Source of the DNA: Clostridiaceae bacterium
GTDB lineage: Bacteria > Bacillota_I > Bacilli_A > Erysipelotrichales > Coprobacillaceae
DNA length: 64,000 bases
Direction of reading: 5' to 3'
Assembly (NCBI GenBank): GCA_902363625.1
Contig: CABJAS010000001.1
Coordinates: 337,032 to 401,031, forward strand
The first letter of the stretch is position 1; every line of letters starts with the position of its first letter. The notes below the pieces were generated by a model. It made no database searches, was not told the origin of the DNA, and saw only the letters and a program-made list of their open reading frames with translations. A program made the position numbers and the translations under genes. Positions 34,372 to 43,381 of this stretch are shown one piece after another.

Positions 34372-35577
34372 CTATACCTCCATTAATAAGGATTGATAAA
34401 TCGCTTTTGCGATTGCGTTTCCGCAGGCAAAAGCAAAATGCAGATTGTATCCGCCGCAATCTCCGGCAACATCTAATATTTCTCCGCCGGCATAAAGATG
34501 CGCCGACAGTTTAGATTCAAAAGTCTCATTATTAAATTCAGATACATCTGCTCCGCCAATACACACCTGAGCGCTCTCTTTGCCCTTAGTACCCGTGATT
34601 TCAAAGCGATAATCCTTTAATAATTGTACTATTGTATTTAAGTCTTTATAAGAATACTCTTTTATTCGACCATTTTCAAGATAATTAGCATATTTTTGAT
34701 GGATAATGCCATTTAATTGCAATTCCCCATTTTGTTGCAGCTGCCATTTTAATTTTTCTTTTAATTGTGAGGCTTCATATTGATCCACGGCATCAATCCC
34801 AATCTCAATTTTTTGATCAGAATACTGCTGATAATAACGTGAAAGCTGAAGAATGCTGATACCGGATAATCCATATTCGGTGAATAAGATTTCCCCTTTT
34901 TCTTGATGCACTTCTTTTTGAGCAGCATATAATTTAAAAGTGCCATGAATACGCACTCCTTTTAAGCGTTTATCCATATCCCTACAGACAAGCTGAACTA
35001 AGCTGGGAACCGTCGGATAAATATGATGTCCCAATGCTTTCAATAACTCAAAACCACTGCCATCACTGCCAAACTGGCTGGCAGCATCTCCGCCCATGCT
35101 TAATACGACGTAATCACAAATGAACTCTTTTTGATTCGTATAAAGATGATAGTTTTCCTTTTTCTTTACTATGCTTTCGACATCACATTCACAGATGCTG
35201 CTGACATGATACTTATTTAGTGTTCTTAGTAAACATTCATGTACGCTAGCTGCCTGTTCGCTTTGAGGATAAAGCAGATCCCCTTGATATTTACTCCATA
35301 AGCCTAATTCTTCAAAAAAAGTCTGAACATCAAAATTTTGGATCAGTGATTCCAAGGCTGAAAGACCATGTCCTTCATAATGGTTCATAGAAAGATCACG
35401 GTTTGATAAGTTGCAGCGTCCGTTCCCTGTCGCTAATAATTTTTTTCCCAATTTTTCTTTTTTTTCTAAGATTGTCACCTGTGCATCTAAGTCACTTTCA
35501 GCAATAAATCTTCCTAAAACAGCACCGCAGACTAAGCCGCAGCTGCCACCGCCAATAATCATGATTTGTTTTGTCAT
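34372..35577 (-). CDS. HI0933/YhiN family flavoprotein (COG2081)
   Basis: A 401-residue FAD-binding protein of the BaiN/HI0933 family. It has an N-terminal IIGGGSCGLVCGAVLG (about 7-22), the second typical block GKKLLATGNGRCNLSN (about 44-59) and a C-terminal GEILDVAGDCGGYNL near 370. Some members have been linked to reduction of bile acid intermediates, but others to general redox roles. It heads a unit with the COG2509 flavoprotein and perhaps ktrBA. AGAGGTGAG upstream. Confidence 0.9.
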   Translation of the reverse strand: MTKQIMIIGGGSCGLVCGAVLGRFIAESDLDAQVTILEKKEKLGKKLLATGNGRCNLSNRDLSMNHYEGHGLSALESLIQNFDVQTFFEELGLWSKYQGDLLYPQSEQAASVHECLLRTLNKYHVSSICECDVESIVKKKENYHLYTNQKEFICDYVVLSMGGDAASQFGSDGSGFELLKALGHHIYPTVPSLVQLVCRDMDKRLKGVRIHGTFKLYAAQKEVHQEKGEILFTEYGLSGISILQLSRYYQQYSDQKIEIGIDAVDQYEASQLKEKLKWQLQQNGELQLNGIIHQKYANYLENGRIKEYSYKDLNTIVQLLKDYRFEITGTKGKESAQVCIGGADVSEFNNETFESKLSAHLYAGGEILDVAGDCGGYNLHFAFACGNAIAKAIYQSLLMEV

Positions 35578-35600
35578 AGCCTCACCTCTTTGATTCTTCT

Positions 35601-35638
35601 ATTATATACTAGATTCAGCAAAAAAAGTAGGTTATAAT
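35601..35638. promoter_or_regulatory. Divergent -10 elements
   Basis: TATAAT on the minus strand (complement of 35601-35606) for the flavoprotein unit and TATAAT at 35633-35638 on the plus strand for the PHP gene. The -35 boxes of both are weak. Confidence 0.5.
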
Positions 35639-35656
35639 ACGCTAGAGGTGAAAAAC

Positions 35657-36439
35657 ATGTTAAAGAATAATTATCATACCCACACATCACGCTGTCATCA
35701 TGCTGTCGATAAGGATGAAGCCTATGTATTAGAAGCTATTCGTGCTGGTATTGAGACACTGGGTTTTTCTGATCATATTCCTTTTTTAAACGGACCAGAA
35801 AGTCGCATTCGCATGGATATTTCCGAAATGGACAGTTATTTAGAAAGCATTCGATATTTAAGAGATAAATACGCGGATCAGATCCGTATTTTAGTTGGCT
35901 TTGAAGCAGAATACATTGATGATGAAATTCCTTTCTATCAATCTTTATTAAATGAAAATAAGGTAGATTATTTAATTTTTGGGAACCATCTTTATGATGG
36001 CTATGAAACATCTTCGCAGCGTATTGAAAATGCCGTGCAGCTTCAGCAATATGTTGATCGTGCCATTGACGGCATGAAATCAGGTCTGTTTCAATATTTA
36101 GCCCATCCGGATCTATTCATGGTGAATATTAAGGATTTTGATGAAAATTGTATCAAAGCATCTGAGCAGCTCTGTCAGGCAGCTTTGGATTTAGATATGC
36201 CGATTGAATTTAACTGTGAAGGATTACGCGATCATTTAAATGGTCATATTTTTAAAAACGGTACTACTTTGGCTTATCCGCATCCGCAGTTTTGGAAAAT
36301 TGCCGCTAGAATGAAAAATAAAGTCATCCTTGGTGCCGATGCACATGCCAGTACGGCTGTAAATGATGAAGCGATTAAAGAAGCGATTCATCAAACCAAA
36401 GAATTCAATTTAAATATGATCGATCATCTGGAAATCTAA
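35657..36439 (+). CDS. PHP-domain phosphoesterase (histidinol-phosphatase-like)
   Basis: A 260-residue PHP-fold metal-dependent enzyme. Metal ligands are HTHTSRCHHAV (about 8-18), SDHIP (about 40-44), EAEY near 75, GNHLYD near 102, AHPD near 147 and GADAHAS near 230. No histidine biosynthesis genes are near, so it may act as HisK or on another phosphate ester. ATG 35657 has GAGGTG eight bases upstream; the in-frame GTG at 35648 lies in that site. Confidence 0.87.
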   Translation: MLKNNYHTHTSRCHHAVDKDEAYVLEAIRAGIETLGFSDHIPFLNGPESRIRMDISEMDSYLESIRYLRDKYADQIRILVGFEAEYIDDEIPFYQSLLNENKVDYLIFGNHLYDGYETSSQRIENAVQLQQYVDRAIDGMKSGLFQYLAHPDLFMVNIKDFDENCIKASEQLCQAALDLDMPIEFNCEGLRDHLNGHIFKNGTTLAYPHPQFWKIAARMKNKVILGADAHASTAVNDEAIKEAIHQTKEFNLNMIDHLEI

Positions 36440-36446
36440 TTAATGA

Positions 36447-36475
36447 TTGAAAAACAGTACATAATTCGTTATAAT
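36447..36475 (+). promoter_or_regulatory. SigA promoter of the yebC-family gene
   Basis: TTGAAA (36447-36452), a 17-base spacer and TATAAT (36470-36475). Confidence 0.85.
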
Positions 36476-36507
36476 AAAAAAATGTAGAAACAGAAAGGAA
36501 GATAACG

Positions 36508-37233
36508 ATGGGAAGAGCACATGAAGTAAGAAAAGCTGCCATGGAAAAAACTGCTGCTGCAAAAGCTAAGTTGTACTCTCGCTTTGGTAAAGAAATTTAT
36601 TTGATTGCTAAGCAAGGTGGACCGGATACAGATGCTAACTTGGCTTTAAGACGTATTGTTGACAGAGCTAAAAAGGCACAGGTACCTACTGATGTTATTA
36701 AAAGAGCGATCGATAAAGTAAAAAGTGGTGTAACGGAAAATTATGAAACGTTGATATATGAAGGTTATGGTCCGGGAGGATCAACCATTATCGTGGAATG
36801 CTTGACAGACAATGTCAATCGTACATTAAGTCAGGTTCGTCCTGCTTTCACTAAATCAAAGGCAAAATTAGCGGCAACCGGTGCAGTAACTTACGCCTAT
36901 GACACTATTTCACTCCTTGCTTTTAAAGGCTTAGATGAAGAACAAACATTAGAAGCATTAATCATGGGTGAAGTGGATGCAAAGGATATTGAAACCCAAG
37001 AAGATGGTTCAATCATCATTACCGGTGAACCGACTGATCTTTATCAGATCAAAACAGCTATTGAAACAGCTTGTCCAGAAGCCGATTTCACTGTTGAGGA
37101 AATCACACGTGTTCCTCAGGATTATGTGGAATTAGCCGGAGAAGATATGGAATTATTTGAACGTTTATTAAACTTATTGAATGAATGTGATGATGTAGAT
37201 ACTATTTATCACAATGTTTCGAATATAGGATAA
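36508..37233 (+). CDS. YebC/PmpR family protein (YeeI type)
   Basis: A 241-residue cytoplasmic protein of the YebC family with the three-domain layout: basic N-terminal region, KAQVPTDVIKRAIDK (about 61-75), YEGYGPGGSTIIVE (about 85-98) and a C-terminal ligand-like domain. The N terminus (MGRAHEVRKAAM) differs from the MAGHSKW of classical YebC and resembles the YeeI branch. Family members are described both as transcription regulators and as translation factors that relieve stalls. GAAAGGAAG precedes the ATG. Monocistronic. Confidence 0.93.
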   Translation: MGRAHEVRKAAMEKTAAAKAKLYSRFGKEIYLIAKQGGPDTDANLALRRIVDRAKKAQVPTDVIKRAIDKVKSGVTENYETLIYEGYGPGGSTIIVECLTDNVNRTLSQVRPAFTKSKAKLAATGAVTYAYDTISLLAFKGLDEEQTLEALIMGEVDAKDIETQEDGSIIITGEPTDLYQIKTAIETACPEADFTVEEITRVPQDYVELAGEDMELFERLLNLLNECDDVDTIYHNVSNIG

Positions 37234-37260
37234 AGGAAGCAATCACTGCTTCCTTTTTTT
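37233..37260 (+). terminator. Terminator of the yebC-family gene
   Basis: An eight-base-pair stem (AAGGAAGC/GCTTCCTT, loop AATCACT) followed by seven T. Confidence 0.92.
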
Positions 37261-38713
37261 ATCTTCTTTTTAAGGCGACCGCACTTGGTGTAATCAGATG
37301 GTAGCTTCTTTCTACAATCCATGCATTGATTTGAACAAAAGGTGTAAAGCTCAGCATATAAGCATACTGATCCAATATTTCTTCCACGGTTGGATTCTCA
37401 CTAAAATGGATCATGATCTTTTTAGGAGACAAGAGATCTAATTTTAAAGTACGTGAATACGGATATTCTAAAAAGACAAGACGGATCATCAGTGTATTTG
37501 GATCGGGAAACCAGCCAATCGCAGAAACGTTAAACTGTTTTTCATAAAGCAGCAGTTTACTATAGCGATATCGACCGTCTAAGCCAATTCGAATAATATT
37601 GGTTGTATAATGCTCCTGCCAATGTAAAAGCAGCTGATGATGATCCATCACCAGTTTAAACTGATCGGCATGTCCAGATTGTTTTTCTAAGAAACGAATG
37701 GGAATCGGCAGCAAGCTCACATTGGCTAAGCGCAAAGAGAAATTGACATCTAAAAATTGCTCGATACGGTTGGTTTCGATGCCCATAGGCTCAACAGCTC
37801 CGGGAATTGATTGATCACTTTCTTGGACTTCCTCTTCCAATACCTTTTTCCATAAATCAAATACAATCGGATAAAGTTTAGCGGTGTTAAGACAGTTGGC
37901 TGTAATGACGATAAAGCATTCTTTCTCGACAGAAAACAAGACTAGCTGTCCAAAAATGCCGTCAAAACGAGCCCCTGTATCTTGGGGATTCATCCAGCAT
38001 AGATAGCCATAACCCTGATCGTAATCATGAGAACTATGATGCGCACTGGTTACTTTTTTTGTTGTCATCGCTAAAAGATAGTCCTGTGGCAAAATCGGAT
38101 TTTTTTTAACGATAGCTTCGGCAATCTTAGACAAATCATGAGGTGATAAATAAAGCCCCCAGCCGCCAGTGTTATACCCTAAAGCACAAGTATCCCAATG
38201 AGGATGCTCAATACCTAAGGGTTCAAACAATTTTTGATATAGATATTCATTACAGGATATTCCGGTAAGCTTTGTCACAATGACACTTAAAATATAGATA
38301 TCCATATTATTGTAATGAAAATAGTGTCCCGGCTCATGAGTAAACTGCTGTTTAAAATAAGCATCAACCCAATTTGACTGAGTAAATACAGCCTGTTCCT
38401 GCGTACTGCCTGATGTCATCGTTAAAAGATGTATCACTTTTAATTCACGCAGCGCATCACTGGCTTTTAAAAAATATTCAGGGAAAAATTTTAATACTGC
38501 CTCATCTAAACGCAGGCGCTTATCTTCAACTAAATATCCGATCGCTAAAGAGACAAACGATTTAGAGATGGAAAAAAGCATTTGCGGCTGTTCGAGCGTA
38601 TAGGGCAAAGCAGTCTGCTGATAGAGATAATCCTCTCCCTTTTTCACAATACAGCTATGCAGTTCTATTTGTTGCTTTTCAATCTGGGTTAAAAATTCAT
38701 TTATGGCAGACAT
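37259..38713 (-). CDS. Serine hydrolase, class C beta-lactamase / DD-peptidase fold
   Basis: A 484-residue protein. The N-terminal 290 residues have the penicillin-binding fold: SxxK as SISK (about 48-51) and YxN as YNN near 142 (in FHYNNMD). The remaining 190 residues are not recognised and look beta-rich. There is no signal peptide, unlike true beta-lactamases, so it probably acts inside the cell on an ester or peptide. ATG 38713 has AGGTGAT six bases upstream. It converges on the yebC-family gene. Confidence 0.88.
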   Translation of the reverse strand: MSAINEFLTQIEKQQIELHSCIVKKGEDYLYQQTALPYTLEQPQMLFSISKSFVSLAIGYLVEDKRLRLDEAVLKFFPEYFLKASDALRELKVIHLLTMTSGSTQEQAVFTQSNWVDAYFKQQFTHEPGHYFHYNNMDIYILSVIVTKLTGISCNEYLYQKLFEPLGIEHPHWDTCALGYNTGGWGLYLSPHDLSKIAEAIVKKNPILPQDYLLAMTTKKVTSAHHSSHDYDQGYGYLCWMNPQDTGARFDGIFGQLVLFSVEKECFIVITANCLNTAKLYPIVFDLWKKVLEEEVQESDQSIPGAVEPMGIETNRIEQFLDVNFSLRLANVSLLPIPIRFLEKQSGHADQFKLVMDHHQLLLHWQEHYTTNIIRIGLDGRYRYSKLLLYEKQFNVSAIGWFPDPNTLMIRLVFLEYPYSRTLKLDLLSPKKIMIHFSENPTVEEILDQYAYMLSFTPFVQINAWIVERSYHLITPSAVALKRR

Positions 38714-38803
38714 CTCGATCACCTATAATCCTTTAATAGATTATTTATCCTTTCATCCTTTTATTTTAAGAAACTATTTTAATCAATAAACTAACATTTC
38801 ATA

Positions 38804-38815
38804 CCAGTATACTGG
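38804..38815. promoter_or_regulatory. Palindromic putative operator
   Basis: CCAGTATACTGG is a perfect two-fold symmetric site, upstream of a candidate -35 (TTGATT) of the serine hydrolase gene. The size suits a dimeric regulator. Confidence 0.45.
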
Positions 38816-39022
38816 GATTTAGCTTTCTTTATCATAGCATATCTTATTTTTAAATTCATTAAAATCTCTACCATTATTTTTATACCAAATAATAAATTTA
38901 TCCAAAAAACCTGATCTGAATAAAAGTTTATTCTTTTTATTTCTAAATTTACATGTACCCAGTCAACATGAAATGGCTGAAATTGGGTAAACTAAATACT
39001 ACTAATTTATTTAAAGATACGA

Positions 39023-39028
39023 TATAAT
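39023..39028 (+). promoter_or_regulatory. -10 element of the thioredoxin lipoprotein/SNF2 unit
   Basis: TATAAT 19 bases upstream of the start codon; no clear -35. Confidence 0.5.
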
Positions 39029-39047
39029 AAAGAAATGAGGTGATTTC

Positions 39048-39488
39048 ATGAAAAAGAAAATTTGTTTAATTTTATGTGCCTTTTTAATACTGGTAAGTGT
39101 TGGCTGCACCAATAAACAAACCTATCCGCGCTTTACATTAAAACTCTTTTATTATGATACGTGTTCTCGATGTACAGCGTTTAAAAATAGTGCTTTACCG
39201 GCAATACGGGAAGCTTTCGACAACAATTTCGATATTGAATACTATAATTTAGATAATGATAGTGACCAAGCTGTCTATCAGGAGATTGTGGATCAATTGA
39301 TTGATTTTGATCAGGAATATTATGGGGAGACACCGCTGGTTGTGGTGGATGAATCCTTTGCTGTATTGGGATATAACGGAGGTAAGGAAGATCAAGAATT
39401 GATTAAAGAAATTAAACGGGCATTAAACAATGAACCCTTGGGTAGTTACTATTCAATGGGACGATATCAATTTAAAAAAGGGGAATAG
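39048..39488 (+). CDS. Thioredoxin-fold lipoprotein
   Basis: A 146-residue exported lipoprotein. The signal peptide (about 1-19) ends in a VSVGC lipobox with Cys-20. A thioredoxin-like CxxC (CSRC, in YDTCSRC, about 43-46) follows the first strand LKLFYYD, as in redox-active thioredoxin folds, and a GETPLVVVD segment near 100 contains the cis-Pro region. It probably handles disulfides on the outside of the membrane. GAGGTGAT lies six bases ahead of the ATG. It is followed after three bases by a SNF2 helicase gene, an odd partner. Confidence 0.88.
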   Translation: MKKKICLILCAFLILVSVGCTNKQTYPRFTLKLFYYDTCSRCTAFKNSALPAIREAFDNNFDIEYYNLDNDSDQAVYQEIVDQLIDFDQEYYGETPLVVVDESFAVLGYNGGKEDQELIKEIKRALNNEPLGSYYSMGRYQFKKGE

Positions 39489-39491
39489 ACT

Positions 39492-42400
39492 ATGCTGATC
39501 ACGGAAAGAAAAATATATATGCTGGCTGCTCGTCCCAGTCATTTAGAAGATGGACTGGAGCTGCAAAAGAAAGAGCATGTGACAAATCTGCATTTTAAAA
39601 ATAAAGAAAAATCGATACAGGCGGATGTAGTGGATCATGTTCCCTATCACACCACGATTCGCTTCAATCAGCAAAATGGCATTGCCTCTTATTCTTGCGA
39701 GTGTGAGGAGTCTAAATACTTAAACGGTGCCTGTAAGCATATTATTGCTACATTAAAACAGGCTCAAGAATTAATCGAGGAATCTCGCCGCAGTCAGGTG
39801 GAAATGGATCGTACTTTAAATGAGATTTTGAATTGTTTTGCTGATCCTATTTTAAGTGAAACGATCATTAAGCAGCCGATTAAAGTAGAAATTCATTTAC
39901 AGTTGAATAAACACGGCGGACGACCGATCGGCTTATTTTCATTAAAGGTTGGCTTAGATAAAATGTATGTAGTCAAAAATATCCGTGAATTCCTGCAAGC
40001 ATTTGAATTTAATGAAGAAATCGAATACGGAAAAAACTTTACCCTTTATCCGGAATATCATGAACTTCCCCACGGTTTAAAAAATTTCTTTAAAACCTTG
40101 GAAGATATTCAAGAAGAAGGACACGATCACTTTAGAACACCTAAAGAATTATTAGTGAATGAGCATTATTTAAAAAAACTGATTCGTTCTTTGATGCATC
40201 AGACTATCTTTATAGATCCCCTTGATGAAGCAAGTTATCAAGTATTTGTTACTGATGACCAGTTTTCCGGATTAGTGTCTATCAATGACAAGAAAAATGT
40301 GACACAGCTTGATTTAAGCGAATTTAAAAAGGTTCTGCCCATCACTTCGGACTATCATTATGTTTTATATGATTACCAGATTTATCATTTGCAGAAAAGT
40401 CATTTAAATACTTACATGCCTTTTTTCAGAGCCGCCGCTTTAGAACAAAGCATCATTGAATTTAAAGGAAAACGTCGTCAGGAATTTATCGCCAAAGTGG
40501 TTCCCTTTCTGCCTAAAAGCGTGGAACAGCCGGATTCCTTAAAAGAATCCTATATACAGCTGCCGCTTGTTGCTTCTTTATATTTAGATAAAGTCGATCA
40601 AGCCATTATTGCAACTCCGATGTTTCGCTATGGCAGCTTTGAATTTAATCCCATCAAAAATAAAGAAGAAATTCTGTTAAATGATAAAATACTGATCAGG
40701 GAAATTAAAAAAGAAGAAGAACTCATTAATATATTAGATAATGCTAAATTCAAGGTTCAGCCGGAAACGTTGTATATCGATCAGGAAGACGATGTGATTG
40801 ACTTTGTAGAAAAGTATTTGCCGATTCTAAAAGCCAACATGGAAATCTTCTATTCTGACAGTTTCAAATCTATCGTTAAACGCAGAACGCTTTCTTCTTC
40901 TATTCGTTATAATGAATCCTCACAATTGTTCGAAATTCGCTTCAACTATGAAGATATTCATTTCAGCGAACTAAAAGAAATCATGCGCAGTTATAAGCTT
41001 AAACAGAAATATTATCGTTTGTTAGATGGCAGCTTCTTATCCTTAGATGATAAACAGACACAGGAGTTTATCGATACCCTTTCTTATCTGGATATCTCTT
41101 TAGATAATTTAAAACAGTCTAAGATACAGCTAACATTATCAGAAGCTTTATTCTTAAATAGTGCCGTTGAAATTGATGACCATGATGATTATTTTGATCG
41201 TTTGATTGAAACAGTCAGCAGTCAGCAGCTAGTGGATATTCAAGTTCCCAATCAATTGCGTGAGATCATGCGTGATTATCAGATCAGTGGATATCGCTGG
41301 CTAAAAACATTGAATCAATATCATTTGGGCGGCGTTTTAGCCGATGACATGGGACTAGGAAAAACACTGCAGGCGATTGCTTTCTTAGATGATGAAGCAA
41401 AGCAGGATCCTTTGCCGAACCTTGTGGTATGCCCTACTTCTCTTGTTTATAACTGGGAAGATGAAATCAAGCGTTTTGCACCTGATCTTCGCTATTTAAT
41501 TGTTTCTGGCAATGTGGCGGCACGTAAAGACCTCATCCATCAGTTAAAAGATTATCAAGTGATTATCACGAGCTATCCGTTATTGCGTAAAGATATCAGC
41601 TACTATCAGGATGTTCAATTTAATCACTGCTTCTTAGATGAAGCTCAGTATATTAAAAACCCATCGTCATTAAACGCAAGGACTGTGAAGCTTTTAAGAG
41701 CGAAAACACGCTATGCCTTAACTGGAACACCGATGGAAAATTCACTGGATGAATTATGGTCAATCTTTGACTTCGTCATGCCGGGAATGCTTTTATCTCA
41801 CTATAAATTTAGGGAAACATATGAGATTCCAATTATTAAAGATGAAAATAAAGCGGTCAAAAAGAAACTGATCAAGCGCATTAAGCCCTTTATTTTAAGA
41901 CGTATGAAATCGGATGTATTAACCGAGTTGCCAGATAAGATAGAATCTAAATACACGATTGATCTTTCAAACGAACAAAAAGAGCTTTACTTAGCGACAT
42001 TGGAAGAAACCCGTCAATCCATCAATAAAGAAATTGCCGAAGATGGGCTGGAAAAAAGCCATATTAAGATTTTCGCAGCTTTAACTCGTTTGCGTCAGCT
42101 ATGCAATCACCCATCATTATTCATTCAAAATTATTATGGGGGCAGCGGCAAACTCGATGCTTTAAACGAAATTATTGATGAAGCGATTGAAAATCATCAT
42201 AAAATTCTAATCTTTTCTCAGTTTACTTCTATGCTGCATATTATTGAAGATCAGCTTAAGATTAAAGAAATCAGTTATGGCTATCTTGATGGCAGCACGC
42301 CAATGGAGGTCCGTGGTAAATATGTCAAGGAATTCAACGATGGCGATATTCCTATCTTCCTTGTTTCTTTAAAAGCAGGAGGTACTGGTTTAAACTTAAC

Positions 42401-42653
42401 CGGAGCAAATATCGTGATTCATGTCGATCCGTGGTGGAATCCCGCTGTTGAACAACAGGCAACCGATCGTGCCTATCGAATTGGACAAACTAAGAACGTT
42501 CAAGTAATTAAACTTGTTACAAAAGGAACTATCGAAGAAAAGATATATGAGTTGCAGCAAAGAAAGCTGTCACTCATTGATTCTATCATTCAGCCGGGCG
42601 AAACCTTTATTTCAAAATTAACTCAGGATGAGATCATGGATCTCTTTAAATAG
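39492..42653 (+). CDS. SNF2-family helicase with SWIM zinc finger
   Basis: A 1053-residue DNA-dependent ATPase. A SWIM zinc finger near 66-82 (CECEES...CKH) opens the protein, a long SNF2-associated region follows, and the RecA-like core starts near 590 with Walker A DDMGLGKT (about 615-622), a DEAQ box near 715, ALTGTPMENS near 745, and the C-terminal helicase lobe with QQATDRAYRIGQ near 990. Such bacterial proteins remodel or move on DNA; their roles are little known. AAAGGGGAA overlaps the preceding gene's end, so translation is coupled. Confidence 0.95.
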   Translation: MLITERKIYMLAARPSHLEDGLELQKKEHVTNLHFKNKEKSIQADVVDHVPYHTTIRFNQQNGIASYSCECEESKYLNGACKHIIATLKQAQELIEESRRSQVEMDRTLNEILNCFADPILSETIIKQPIKVEIHLQLNKHGGRPIGLFSLKVGLDKMYVVKNIREFLQAFEFNEEIEYGKNFTLYPEYHELPHGLKNFFKTLEDIQEEGHDHFRTPKELLVNEHYLKKLIRSLMHQTIFIDPLDEASYQVFVTDDQFSGLVSINDKKNVTQLDLSEFKKVLPITSDYHYVLYDYQIYHLQKSHLNTYMPFFRAAALEQSIIEFKGKRRQEFIAKVVPFLPKSVEQPDSLKESYIQLPLVASLYLDKVDQAIIATPMFRYGSFEFNPIKNKEEILLNDKILIREIKKEEELINILDNAKFKVQPETLYIDQEDDVIDFVEKYLPILKANMEIFYSDSFKSIVKRRTLSSSIRYNESSQLFEIRFNYEDIHFSELKEIMRSYKLKQKYYRLLDGSFLSLDDKQTQEFIDTLSYLDISLDNLKQSKIQLTLSEALFLNSAVEIDDHDDYFDRLIETVSSQQLVDIQVPNQLREIMRDYQISGYRWLKTLNQYHLGGVLADDMGLGKTLQAIAFLDDEAKQDPLPNLVVCPTSLVYNWEDEIKRFAPDLRYLIVSGNVAARKDLIHQLKDYQVIITSYPLLRKDISYYQDVQFNHCFLDEAQYIKNPSSLNARTVKLLRAKTRYALTGTPMENSLDELWSIFDFVMPGMLLSHYKFRETYEIPIIKDENKAVKKKLIKRIKPFILRRMKSDVLTELPDKIESKYTIDLSNEQKELYLATLEETRQSINKEIAEDGLEKSHIKIFAALTRLRQLCNHPSLFIQNYYGGSGKLDALNEIIDEAIENHHKILIFSQFTSMLHIIEDQLKIKEISYGYLDGSTPMEVRGKYVKEFNDGDIPIFLVSLKAGGTGLNLTGANIVIHVDPWWNPAVEQQATDRAYRIGQTKNVQVIKLVTKGTIEEKIYELQQRKLSLIDSIIQPGETFISKLTQDEIMDLFK

Positions 42654-42656
42654 ACA

Positions 42657-42687
42657 AACCTCCACAAATAATCGTGTGGAGGTTTTC
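42657..42687 (+). terminator. Terminator of the SNF2 gene
   Basis: A ten-base-pair stem (AACCTCCACA at 42657-42666 and TGTGGAGGTT at 42675-42684), loop of eight bases, followed by TTC. Confidence 0.85.
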
Positions 42688-42699
42688 TTTATACATTTT

Positions 42700-43284
42700 T
42701 TATTTTTTTCCTTCAAGAAAGTAAGTAGCTTCCATATCCGCAGTGGATAAAGCAAAAGATAACGGAAACATTTCAAATGAAGCACCGACATTGCGTGGCT
42801 CTTCATTTCCGGAAAATCCCATATGATAACGAATCGCAAAGGCTTCTTCACGGGTTAAACGCATATATCCGGTAATGATATAGACTGATTTTTCTCCATG
42901 TCCATAGGGAATCGTATCTTCATAATCATACGAAGGCACTTGCTGCCATTTTCCATTGGCATCTTTCACATTTCTAAAGCCTTTTTTATAACAATTAATC
43001 TTACAGAGATCATGAAGCAATGCCACAATGGCTATTGTTTCCTCACCGCATTGGAGTCCATAAGTGTCTTTCACTCTTGGACGCTGTAAATAATCGACTA
43101 GACAGTCATACACATTTAAGCTATGTTCAACAAGTCCTCCGGGATAAGCACCATGAAAACGTGTTGAAGCCGGTGCTTCAAAGAAATCACAGTGAGCAGA
43201 TAAAAGAAATTCTAACAGTTTCTCACTTCCGGGACGATGTATATATTGTTTATAAATTGATACAAATCTTTCTTCAAAATCCAT
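42700..43284 (-). CDS. HD-domain phosphohydrolase
   Basis: A 194-residue HD superfamily protein with the metal ligands in VEHSLN (about 51-56), LLHDLCK (about 88-94, the HD pair) and further His in GHGEKS near 128 and RYHMG near 150. The fold hydrolyses phosphate esters of nucleotides; the substrate is unknown. ATG 43284 has GAGGAG eight bases upstream, and the longer reading from 43335 is without support. Single gene. Confidence 0.88.
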   Translation of the reverse strand: MDFEERFVSIYKQYIHRPGSEKLLEFLLSAHCDFFEAPASTRFHGAYPGGLVEHSLNVYDCLVDYLQRPRVKDTYGLQCGEETIAIVALLHDLCKINCYKKGFRNVKDANGKWQQVPSYDYEDTIPYGHGEKSVYIITGYMRLTREEAFAIRYHMGFSGNEEPRNVGASFEMFPLSFALSTADMEATYFLEGKK

Positions 43285-43357
43285 AATTCTTCTCCTCTTA
43301 TAGTTAAAGGATACCAAACTTATAAAAGATGTCAAGAATTAGCCCAATAATTCTGAC

Positions 43358-43381
43358 AAAAAAAGAGAATCAAGTTCTCTT
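43358..43381 (-). terminator. Terminator of lepA
   Basis: A stem of six to seven base pairs (AAGAGAA/TTCTCTT, loop TCAAG) overlapping the stop codon, with a T run on the minus strand. Confidence 0.85.

Larger units (their letters stand above)
38714..39047. other. Intergenic region with a perfect palindrome
   Basis: About 330 AT-rich bases between divergent genes. It contains the perfect 12-base palindrome CCAGTATACTGG (38804-38815), a spaced inverted repeat TACCCA/TGGGTA (38956-38961 and 38984-38989), and promoter elements for both flanking genes. I see no gene in it. Confidence 0.6.
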
